From NCBI GenBank assembly GCA_949127645.1, contig CASBQM010000340.1, forward strand, positions 1-8,138: 8,138 bases of DNA, read 5' to 3'. This DNA comes from Synechococcales cyanobacterium PMM_0036 (GTDB lineage: Bacteria; Cyanobacteriota; Cyanobacteriia; Elainellales; Elainellaceae). The position numbers were made by a program, and so were the translations under genes. Under the pieces are notes generated by a model, which worked only from the letters and a program-made list of their open reading frames with translations, was not told the origin of the DNA and did not search any database. Shown here one piece after another: positions 1-5,968 of this stretch (the first letter of the stretch is position 1; each line of letters starts with the position of its first letter).

Positions 1-1167
1 GATCCGCAGTCGATTCCTACAACCGCCGCCGTGCAGTCGGCTCAGATTGTGGTCGATCGCCTCTTAGCGCGTCAGTGTGCCGAAAACAATGGGCAGTATC
101 CAGAGACGATCGCCTTTGTTCTCTGGGGTACGGACAACATCAAAACCTACGGCGAGTCTCTGGCGCAGGTGATGTTGCTAGTGGGCGTACGTCCGGTAGC
201 GGATGCCCTAGGTCGGGTCAACAAGGTGGAGCTGATTTCCCTGGAAGAGCTGGGTCGCCCCCGTGTAGATGTGGTAGTCAACTGCTCCGGCGTGTTCCGA
301 GACTTGTTTATTAACCAAATGAATCTGCTCGATCGCGCCGTCAAAATGGCAGCCGAAGCCGATGAACCGCTGGAAATGAACTTTGTCCGCAAGCACGCAC
401 TAAAGCAAGCCGAAGAGATGGGAGTGAATCTGCGTCAGGCTGCAACTCGCGTCTTCTCTAACGCCTCTGGCTCCTACTCGTCTAACGTCAACTTGGCGGT
501 AGAAAACAGCACTTGGGAAAGCGAGGCAGAGCTTCAGGATATGTTCTTGGCGCGTAAGTCGTTCTCGTTCAACTCTGACAATCCCGGCATGATGGATCAG
601 TCACGAGATATCTTCGAGTCGGCATTGAAAACCGTAGAAGTGACGTTCCAGAATCTCGACTCGTCCGAGATTTCTCTAACCGATGTCTCTCACTACTTCG
701 ATTCTGACCCGACTAAAGTGGTTTCCAAACTACGCGGCGACGGCAAAACTCCGGCATCTTTCATCGCCGATACCACGACGGCAAATGCCCAAGTGCGATC
801 GCTCTCGGAAACGGTGCGGCTGGATGCCCGGACGAAGATGCTCAACCCCAAGTGGTATGAAGGGATGCTGTCTCACGGCTACGAAGGCGTACGCGAACTC
901 TCGAAGCGTCTGGTGAATACGATGGGCTGGTCGGCAACGGCGGGTGCGGTCGATAACTGGATCTACGAAGATGCCAACAGCACCTTTATTCAGGATGAAG
1001 CCATGCGCGATCGCCTGATGAACCTTAACCCTCACTCTTTCCGTAAAATTGTGACGACGCTGCTAGAAGTGAATGGTCGCGGCTACTGGGAGACCAGTGA
1101 AGAGAATCTAGATAAGCTGCGTGAACTCTATCAAGAAGTGGAAGACCGGATTGAAGGTGTTGAGTAA
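1..1167 (+). CDS. chlH: Magnesium chelatase subunit H, C-terminal part (5' end outside window)
   Basis: This is the last 388 codons of the large porphyrin-binding subunit of magnesium chelatase. With ChlI and ChlD it inserts Mg2+ into protoporphyrin IX in an ATP-dependent step, the first committed step of chlorophyll synthesis. The frame is open from base 1 (DPQSIPTTAA...) and ends at TAA 1165-1167. Recognisable CobN/Mg-chelatase family stretches are VLWGTDNIKTYGESLAQ, the VDVVVNCSGVFRDLF segment, FSNASGSYSSNVN and the C-terminal NPKWYEGMLSHGYEG, followed by GWSATAGAVDNWIY. The family is usually about 1,300 residues, so roughly 70% of the gene lies upstream; the first in-window GTG (31) is an internal codon, not the start. 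No frameshift or internal stop is seen. The paralogue CobN (cobaltochelatase) is less likely because the sequence matches the cyanobacterial ChlH tail closely by eye. A strong terminator lies 149 bases downstream. Confidence 0.96.
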   Translation, partial: DPQSIPTTAAVQSAQIVVDRLLARQCAENNGQYPETIAFVLWGTDNIKTYGESLAQVMLLVGVRPVADALGRVNKVELISLEELGRPRVDVVVNCSGVFRDLFINQMNLLDRAVKMAAEADEPLEMNFVRKHALKQAEEMGVNLRQAATRVFSNASGSYSSNVNLAVENSTWESEAELQDMFLARKSFSFNSDNPGMMDQSRDIFESALKTVEVTFQNLDSSEISLTDVSHYFDSDPTKVVSKLRGDGKTPASFIADTTTANAQVRSLSETVRLDARTKMLNPKWYEGMLSHGYEGVRELSKRLVNTMGWSATAGAVDNWIYEDANSTFIQDEAMRDRLMNLNPHSFRKIVTTLLEVNGRGYWETSEENLDKLRELYQEVEDRIEGVE

Positions 1168-1229
1168 TGCCTCACCCGATCAGGCAACGCTAGAGAGGGA
1201 GTGTGCCCATTTTGCCTCACTCCATCAGG
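1168..1229 (+). repeat. Imperfect 17-base direct repeat after chlH
   Basis: TGCCTCACCCGATCAGG (1168-1184) recurs as TGCCTCACTCCATCAGG (1213-1229), 15 of 17 bases identical and 45 bases apart. The first copy starts directly after the chlH stop codon and can form a small 5-bp hairpin (TGCCT 1168-1172 with AGGCA 1182-1186). The function is unknown; it lies in the chlH 3' untranslated region before the terminator. Confidence 0.55.
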
Positions 1230-1315
1230 TGAACCGACCTGGTGAGCCAGTTAGGTGAAGTCCGCTAAGGTTTGGTCAACATACATTAGTTAGAGATAAG
1301 TGACGTTTATTAATC

Positions 1316-1346
1316 GACCTGGCAGCCCCCTGCCAGGTCTTTTTTT
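1316..1346 (+). terminator. Rho-independent terminator of chlH
   Basis: A perfect 10-bp GC-rich stem (GACCTGGCAG 1316-1325 with CTGCCAGGTC 1330-1339) encloses a CCCC loop and is followed at once by seven T residues (1340-1346). This is a textbook intrinsic terminator on the plus strand. It would end the chlH transcript about 150-180 bases after the stop codon and isolates the glycosyltransferase gene from chlH transcription. Confidence 0.93.
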
Positions 1347-1352
1347 GCGGCT

Positions 1353-1415
1353 AAATCTTGCGGATGGCAAGTCTTACGAACGGTTAAGTCTGCGAACGAC
1401 AAGCCTTTACGAAGC
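1353..1415 (+). repeat. Degenerate ~16-base tandem repeat
   Basis: Four related units begin at 1353 (AAATCTTGCGGA), 1369 (AAGTCTTACGAA), 1386 (AAGTCTGCGAA) and 1401 (AAGCCTTTACGAA), spaced 16, 17 and 15 bases apart. The units are diverged, so this could be a decayed tandem duplication or chance. It lies between the chlH terminator and the glycosyltransferase start. Confidence 0.4.
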
Positions 1416-1560
1416 TTTAGACTATTCTGTGAAGATTCACCCGATCGCTTGCCCAATGTATAGCCGATCGAATCTCTGTCAAAGGACAATCTAATTGCAT
1501 ATTCAAACTGCACGTCCTGTGGGAATGCTAGTCAATACTGCTGCTTACCCCAATTGAGCG

Positions 1561-1564
1561 AGGA
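1561..1564 (+). promoter_or_regulatory. Ribosome binding site supporting the TTG start at 1573
   Basis: The Shine-Dalgarno-like AGGA (part of GCGAGGAA) sits 8 bases before TTG 1573. An in-frame TGA at 1555-1557 leaves only six codons in which a start could lie upstream, and none of these is ATG or GTG, so the TTG is the best start. The next candidate, GTG at 1612, would cut into the first membrane segment. Confidence 0.55.
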
Positions 1565-1572
1565 ATCAGGTT

Positions 1573-2799
1573 TTGTCAATCCATCCATCTGGAGTCCTGC
1601 TAACTCAGATCGTGCTGCTAGCGATCGCCTTCTTACTCCTCATCCCGATCGCCGTCCTATTTGTGGAATGCCTTGCGGCTCTGCTCCCCAGCCGTCGTCA
1701 AACGGTCAGCCCCATCTCTCATCCCAAAACCGCTATCCTAGTTCCAGCCCACAATGAGGCTGCCGGAATTCAGCCTGTCTTAGCGGGACTGATGGCGCAG
1801 TTAACAGAGCGCGATCGCCTCGTGGTGATTGCCGATAACTGCACTGATAACACCGCAGAGATTGCCCGATCAACTGGGGCGATTGTGATTGAGCGTCAAG
1901 ATGCCGATCGCCGGGGCAAAGGCTATGCCCTCGACTACGGCATGAACTATTTGGCTTCGGCAGCAGATCCGCCAGATGTCGTGACGATCGCCGATGCTGA
2001 TTGCGTGGTTCAACCCGGCAGTTTGGCAAAGATTGCAGATTGGGCAATGGCAACCCATCGCCCAGTTCAGGCGCTCTATCTGATGGAACGTCCTGCCCAT
2101 CCTCAGCCCAAGGATGCGGTGTCAGCGCTTGCCTTCCTGGTTAAAAATTTAGTGCGCCCCAAGGGACTCGATCGCCTGGGTTTCCCCTGTCTGCTGACGG
2201 GCACGGGCATGGCGTTTCCCTGGGCGCTCTTGCGCGGCGTGAATCTAGCCAGCGGCAACATTGTCGAAGATATGCAGCTTGGGATTGATTTGGCGATCGC
2301 AGGAAATCCTCCTCTATTTTGCGGAGAGGCGAGAGTCACAGGGCTGCTGCCTCAGCAAGACAAAGCCGCCACTAGCCAGAGAACACGCTGGGAGCATGGA
2401 CACCTGCAAACGTTGCTGACCCAGGTGCCGCCCTTGGTTAAACTTGCGCTTCAACAAAGACGGCTAGATGTATTGGCGATCGCCCTTGATTTATCCGTGC
2501 CGCCGCTCTCTCTCTTGGTCATGCTCTGGCTTGGAGTCGCTAGCCTAACTGCCATAGCAGGTTTTCTAGAAATTACCTGGATACCTGCCCTAGTTTTGGG
2601 AGGCGAAGGCATCTTGCTGTTGATGGCAATTCTAGTCGCTTGGGCAAGGTATGGTCGCGCTGATCTACCGATTCAGGCTTTGCTAGCCGTTCCGCTCTAC
2701 GTCCTCTGGAAAATTCCGCTCTATTTTGCGTTTCTCGTCCGTCCACAAACAAAGTGGGTTCGCACAGAGCGCGATCCCGTGAATGCACCGAAACTCTAA
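1573..2799 (+). CDS. Membrane-anchored family 2 glycosyltransferase
   Basis: A 408-residue GT-A fold glycosyltransferase that should transfer a sugar from a nucleotide-sugar donor at the cytoplasmic face of the membrane. Residues 7-37 form a hydrophobic N-terminal anchor. The catalytic domain follows: VPAHNE (57-62), DNCTDNT (88-94) and the metal-binding DAD (141-143), then TGTGM (209-213), the catalytic-base region VED (231-233) and QRTRW (269-273), the QxxRW motif typical of processive or cellulose/hyaluronan-synthase-like GT2 enzymes. Three further hydrophobic stretches (about 305-330, 337-358 and 366-388) make a C-terminal membrane domain. Donor and product cannot be read from sequence. 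It starts with TTG, ends at TAA 2797-2799, and lies 266 bases upstream of rfbC on the same strand, so a role in cell-surface polysaccharide is reasonable inference. The presence of both membrane ends and QxxRW argues against a soluble rhamnosyltransferase. Confidence 0.88.
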   Translation: MSIHPSGVLLTQIVLLAIAFLLLIPIAVLFVECLAALLPSRRQTVSPISHPKTAILVPAHNEAAGIQPVLAGLMAQLTERDRLVVIADNCTDNTAEIARSTGAIVIERQDADRRGKGYALDYGMNYLASAADPPDVVTIADADCVVQPGSLAKIADWAMATHRPVQALYLMERPAHPQPKDAVSALAFLVKNLVRPKGLDRLGFPCLLTGTGMAFPWALLRGVNLASGNIVEDMQLGIDLAIAGNPPLFCGEARVTGLLPQQDKAATSQRTRWEHGHLQTLLTQVPPLVKLALQQRRLDVLAIALDLSVPPLSLLVMLWLGVASLTAIAGFLEITWIPALVLGGEGILLLMAILVAWARYGRADLPIQALLAVPLYVLWKIPLYFAFLVRPQTKWVRTERDPVNAPKL

Positions 2800-2943
2800 T
2801 TATGGGCTTTACAGCCTCTACAACAATACTGGAATAAATATAAAGGCTGAATAAAAGCTTTGCTCTTTACTAGGTAATGTAGTTGAGAGATTGGCTAGGA
2901 TGTCTGAGACTCGGCTGAGTTTGACGACTTGCCCACCTTAAAT

Positions 2944-2996
2944 AGCCTGATAATCTGAAGCCTGATAATCTGAAGCTTGATAATCTGACAGCCTGA
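2944..2996 (+). repeat. Three-copy 15-base tandem repeat upstream of rfbC
   Basis: The unit AGCCTGATAATCTGA occurs exactly at 2944-2958 and 2959-2973, with one change (AGCTTGATAATCTGA) at 2974-2988, then a partial copy (AGCCTGA, 2990-2996) after one extra base. It lies 70-120 bases before the rfbC start in non-coding sequence. Each full unit contains GATAAT, one base from a consensus -10 hexamer, so repeat number could affect promoter activity; that is speculation. The frame encoding PDNLK repeats is open, but an upstream TAG (2943-2945) and no start codon argue against coding. Confidence 0.9.
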
Positions 2997-3065
2997 CGAG
3001 TTTGGAAGGATCTATTTCAAGGGATCTATGTTGTTAATTCGTTTGCTATCAAACAGAGGATTGCG

Positions 3066-3611
3066 ATGAATATTACCCCAACTGAGATTTCTGAAGTTTT
3101 AATCATTGAACCCCGTGTTTTTTCAGATCATCGAGGTTTCTTTTTTGAAAGCTTCAACGAGCAACTCTTTAGGGATAAGACAGGTCTAGAAGTTCGCTTT
3201 GTGCAAGACAATCACTCTTGCTCAACGCATAACGTGCTGCGGGGTTTGCACTATCAGATTCAGCAGCCTCAAGGCAAGCTGGTACGCGTAGTGTCAGGAG
3301 CTATCTTTGATGTCGCCGTAGACTTACGAAAAAACTCTTCCACGTTTGGGCAGTGGGTCGGCTATGAGTTGAGCGCTGAAAATAAGCAGCAGCTATGGGT
3401 TCCAGCTGGGTTTGCCCACGGATTTCTGGCACTGTGCGATCGCACAGAGGTGTTATATAAGACAACCGATTATTACGCGCCCGCCCATGAGCGCTGTCTG
3501 CTGTGGAACGATCCAGCATTGGCGATCGCCTGGCCGCTTGAGGCTGAACCCGTGTTAACAACTAAAGATCAGGCAGGTCAACCCCTAGAAACGGCTGATA
3601 TCTTTGAGTAA
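3066..3611 (+). CDS. rfbC: dTDP-4-dehydrorhamnose 3,5-epimerase
   Basis: RfbC/RmlC converts dTDP-4-dehydro-6-deoxy-D-glucose to dTDP-4-dehydro-L-rhamnose by epimerising C3 and C5, the third step of dTDP-L-rhamnose synthesis in the cytoplasm. The 181-residue length matches the family, a small cupin-fold dimer. Visible signatures are DHRGFFFE (21-28), VQDNHS (46-51), NVLRGLHYQ (56-64) with the catalytic His62, the conserved lysine in QGKLVRV (K71), WVPAGFAHGF (111-120) with His118, Tyr131 and the C-terminal TTKDQ with Asp168. All expected active-site positions are present, so it should be active. The start is ATG 3066 with AGAGGA at 3055-3060, five bases away. A tandem repeat lies in its leader, and rfbD follows after 186 bases on the same strand. 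Confidence 0.96.
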   Translation: MNITPTEISEVLIIEPRVFSDHRGFFFESFNEQLFRDKTGLEVRFVQDNHSCSTHNVLRGLHYQIQQPQGKLVRVVSGAIFDVAVDLRKNSSTFGQWVGYELSAENKQQLWVPAGFAHGFLALCDRTEVLYKTTDYYAPAHERCLLWNDPALAIAWPLEAEPVLTTKDQAGQPLETADIFE

Positions 3612-3670
3612 GTCATCGAGCTAGCGCGAAACCCGATGAAGGCGAGCGTGGCGATGTTAAGAAAAGCAGC

Positions 3671-3698
3671 GCTAATCGGGAACTGCTAATCGGGAACT
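3671..3698 (+). repeat. Two-copy 14-base tandem repeat between rfbC and rfbD
   Basis: GCTAATCGGGAACT occurs twice back to back and identically (3671-3684 and 3685-3698). It sits ten bases before the larger 15-base array in the same gap. The function is unknown; exact copies suggest recent slippage duplication. Confidence 0.9.
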
Positions 3699-3707
3699 AT
3701 AGGCACT

Positions 3708-3767
3708 ATGGCTCCCTGCATGATGGCTCCCTGCATGATAGCGCCCTACATGATGGCTCCCTACATG
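3708..3767 (+). repeat. Four-copy 15-base tandem repeat upstream of rfbD
   Basis: The unit is ATGGCTCCCTRCATG. Copies at 3708-3722 and 3723-3737 are identical; 3738-3752 (ATAGCGCCCTACATG) differs at three positions; 3753-3767 differs at one. The array ends 30 bases before the rfbD start. Since 15 is a multiple of three, one frame reads through as MAPCM-MAPCM-IAPYM-MAPYM and then MIV, stopping at TGA 3777-3779: a 23-codon mini-ORF with only a weak AGG (3701-3703) in front. It could be a translated leader, but a simple slippage repeat is more likely. Confidence 0.92.
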
Positions 3768-3797
3768 ATGATTGTTTGAATAGCGGAGAGAATTAGA

Positions 3798-4706
3798 ATG
3801 AGTCGCATCTTACTCATAGGAGGAGCAGGGCAAGTCGGGCAAGAGTTGCAAACGACGCTGATGCCCCTGGGTGAGCTGATCAGCGTCACTCGTGATGAAC
3901 TGGACTTGACTCAGAGCGATCGCATTCGTCAAGTCATTCAGTCTGCCCAGCCTGACCTGATCGTGAATGCGGCAGCCTCTACGGCAGTCGATAAAGCAGA
4001 AACGGAAATGGATTTGGCAAAGTTTATCAATGCTGAAGCGCCTACCGTTATGGCAGAAACCGCTCAAAAGTTGGGTGCTAGCCTGATCCACATTTCGACT
4101 GACTATGTGTTTGACGGCTGCAAAAACACGCCCTACAGCGAGGTCGATACGCCCAACCCGATCGGCGCTTACGGCAAGTCAAAGCTGCTAGGCGAAGAGG
4201 GAATTCGGCGAGTAGGCGATCGATCTCCTGATTTCCGCTACGCGATTTTGCGCACGGCATGGGTCTACGGCTCTCAAGGCAAAGGCAACTTTGTTAAAAC
4301 CATGCTGCGGCTCGGAGCCGATCGCCCAGAGGTGAGGGTTGTCGCCGATCAGGTGGGCACCCCTACTTGGTCTAGTGAAATTGCCAGAGCGATCGCTGCC
4401 CTTTCACCGCATTTTCTGAAAACCGTTGCTCCCAGCGGTATCTATCACTTTACCAATAGCGGCATCACAAGCTGGTATGACTTTGCGGTTGCCATCTTTG
4501 AAGAAGCTGAGGCGATCGGCTTTCCGCTGAAGCTAGAGCGCGTGGTGCCCATCACCACTGCCGAATATCCCACCCCAACTCAGCGTCCGGCTTATTCGGC
4601 ACTGGCTTGCCAGAAAATATCTGCGATCTTGCAGATCTCTCCGCCGCAGTGGCGACAGAGCCTCCGTCAAATGCTTACCGAACTTTATTCATTGACCCAC
4701 TCATGA
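3798..4706 (+). CDS. rfbD: dTDP-4-dehydrorhamnose reductase
   Basis: RfbD/RmlD reduces dTDP-4-dehydro-L-rhamnose to dTDP-L-rhamnose with NAD(P)H, the last step of the pathway. The 302-residue protein is a short-chain dehydrogenase of the extended type. The Rossmann nucleotide-binding loop GGAGQVG is at 8-14, NAAASTAVDKAE at 57-68, STDYVFDG at 100-107, and the catalytic YGKSK (Tyr125, Lys129) with Thr101 complete the triad. RTAWVYG (152-158) and DQVGTPT (184-190) are typical of RmlD, as is the late QRPAYSAL (262-269). Nothing essential is missing. ATG 3798 is preceded by GGAG (3785-3788), nine bases away. Its stop TGA 4704-4706 overlaps the rfbA start by ATGA, so the two are almost certainly cotranscribed and translationally coupled. 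Confidence 0.95.
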   Translation: MSRILLIGGAGQVGQELQTTLMPLGELISVTRDELDLTQSDRIRQVIQSAQPDLIVNAAASTAVDKAETEMDLAKFINAEAPTVMAETAQKLGASLIHISTDYVFDGCKNTPYSEVDTPNPIGAYGKSKLLGEEGIRRVGDRSPDFRYAILRTAWVYGSQGKGNFVKTMLRLGADRPEVRVVADQVGTPTWSSEIARAIAALSPHFLKTVAPSGIYHFTNSGITSWYDFAVAIFEEAEAIGFPLKLERVVPITTAEYPTPTQRPAYSALACQKISAILQISPPQWRQSLRQMLTELYSLTHS

Positions 4707-5776
4707 AAGCAATTATTCTCTCTGGCGGTAAGGGAACTCGTCTCCGCCCGTTGACCCATACTGGCGCAAAGCAGCTCGTTCCGGTCGCCAATAAGCCGAT
4801 TCTTTGGTATGGCATTGAATCGATCGTGGAAGCCGGAATTACGGACATCGGCATCATTATTAGCCCCGAAACGGGTGAAGAGGTGCAGGCTAAAACGGGG
4901 GACGGCGGTCAATTTGGCGCGAATATTACCTATATTCTTCAGGAAAAGCCAGCGGGTCTAGCTCATGCCGTCAAGGTGGCGCGATCGTTCCTAGGCGATT
5001 CACCTTTCGTCATGTATCTGGGTGATAACCTAGTGCAAAGTGAGCTAGCGCTGTTTCTAGAGCAATTTGCTACCCGGAGTCTAGATGCTCTTACCTTGCT
5101 GTGCCCGGTGCCTAATCCTAGCGCCTTTGGGGTCGCCAAAATTGACGCAGATGGCAAACTGCTCCAGCTTGTCGAAAAACCCAAAGATCCGCCTTCTAAC
5201 TTGGCATTGGTGGGCATCTATATCTTTACGCCCATGATTCATGATGCGATCGCCGCTATTCAACCCTCCGCCAGAGGAGAGCTAGAAATCACGGATGCTA
5301 TCCAAACGCTGATCAATTGGCAAAAACCCGTCGAAGCTCGTCAAATTCGCGGCTGGTGGCTAGACACCGGGAAGAAGGATGATCTTCTGGAAGCCAACCG
5401 CGTCATTCTCGACACTTGTTTAGAAACTTCTATACAGGGCGATATTGATGCTGAAAGCCAGATTATTGGACGGGTGCAAATCGGTGAAGGCTCTAAAGTT
5501 TTGAACTGCACGATTCGAGGACCTGTGACGATCGGCAAAAACTGCTATCTAGAGAACTGTTTTATTGGACCCTACAGCAGCGTTGCTGACGAGGTGACTC
5601 TCATTGAGACAGATTTAGAACATAGCGTGATTTTGAAGGGCGCAAAAATTGAGGGCATTCACAAGCGAATTGTGGATAGCGTCATTGGGCAGCGCGCGCA
5701 TTTGAAAGAAGCGCCCAGACGACCCAAAGCGTTTCGGTTTATGATCGGCGACGACTGCCAGATTGAGGTAGTGTAG
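4703..5776 (+). CDS. rfbA: Glucose-1-phosphate thymidylyltransferase, long form
   Basis: RfbA/RmlA joins dTTP and glucose-1-phosphate into dTDP-glucose plus pyrophosphate, the first step towards dTDP-L-rhamnose. The nucleotidyltransferase domain (1 to about 240) shows LSGGKGTRLRPLT (6-18), QEKPAGLAHAV (80-90), YLGDN (105-109), VEKP (157-160), GELEITD (192-198) and WWLDTG (218-223). A C-terminal part (about 245-340) has left-handed beta-helix-like repeats (SQIIGRVQIGEGSKVLNCTI and similar). At 357 residues it belongs to the long RmlA class (StrD-like) rather than the ~290-residue enterobacterial RfbA. The start is set at ATG 4703, which overlaps the rfbD stop and begins the MKAIILSGG motif; an upstream in-frame TTG (4607) would add 32 residues inside rfbD and is rejected. 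There is no clear Shine-Dalgarno, consistent with coupled translation. Confidence 0.94.
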   Translation: MKAIILSGGKGTRLRPLTHTGAKQLVPVANKPILWYGIESIVEAGITDIGIIISPETGEEVQAKTGDGGQFGANITYILQEKPAGLAHAVKVARSFLGDSPFVMYLGDNLVQSELALFLEQFATRSLDALTLLCPVPNPSAFGVAKIDADGKLLQLVEKPKDPPSNLALVGIYIFTPMIHDAIAAIQPSARGELEITDAIQTLINWQKPVEARQIRGWWLDTGKKDDLLEANRVILDTCLETSIQGDIDAESQIIGRVQIGEGSKVLNCTIRGPVTIGKNCYLENCFIGPYSSVADEVTLIETDLEHSVILKGAKIEGIHKRIVDSVIGQRAHLKEAPRRPKAFRFMIGDDCQIEVV

Positions 5777-5835
5777 CCAAAATTCAAATCATCTGATTTT
5801 TTAATCATTCAGTTTTGTAAACTCATTCAGTCTTT

Positions 5836-5871
5836 TAAAGAGAGGAGCGATCGCTTCCTCTCTTTACTTTT
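5836..5871 (+). terminator. Hairpin terminator after rfbA with a HIP1 loop
   Basis: An 11-bp stem (TAAAGAGAGGA 5836-5846 with TCCTCTCTTTA 5856-5866) encloses a nine-base loop, GCGATCGCT, whose first eight bases are the HIP1 octamer. The T-run after it is short (CTTTT 5867-5871), but the stem itself ends in T's, and the complementary strand is also preceded by an A/T-rich side, so it may act in both directions. It lies 60 bases after the rfbA stop and ends the rfb transcription unit. Confidence 0.75.
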
Positions 5872-5968
5872 GAGTTACTTTTGCGTCTCACCCACTTCCC
5901 GCTTTTTTAGAAAAGTAATCGCACTACCATAGGGGAGTAAAATCCAGCGCACTGAAATCTCTCGACCT

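Larger units (their letters stand above)
1168..1572. other. 405-base gap between chlH and the glycosyltransferase gene
   Basis: No convincing gene is present. The gap holds, in order, an imperfect 17-base direct repeat just after the chlH stop, a rho-independent terminator (1316-1346), a degenerate tandem repeat with a period near 16 bases (1353-1415), and about 155 bases of leader or promoter sequence for the downstream gene. I could not pick a promoter with a good -10/-35 pair. The longest open frame (GTG at 1300 to 1494) runs straight through the terminator hairpin and has no protein-like character. Confidence 0.7.

Noticed and set aside
1168..1315. Riboswitch or structured RNA between the chlH stop and the terminator
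   Set aside because: Only small hairpins of 4-5 bp and an imperfect direct repeat are seen; nothing matches a known aptamer core, and the position is 3' of the gene.
1300..1494. Open frame of 64 codons starting with GTG in the gap after chlH
   Set aside because: It crosses the terminator hairpin and a repeat region, and its translation resembles no family.
2944..2996. Small coding region with PDNLK repeats
   Set aside because: The frame is preceded at once by TAG and has no start codon; it ends in TGA after 16 codons.
3671..3767. CRISPR array
   Set aside because: The copies are 14-15 bases and directly abutting with no unique spacers; no cas genes are nearby.
4607..4702. 32-residue N-terminal extension of RfbA from an in-frame TTG
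   Set aside because: It lies wholly inside rfbD, has no family similarity, and the ATG at 4703 overlaps the rfbD stop and begins the conserved MKAIILSGG motif.
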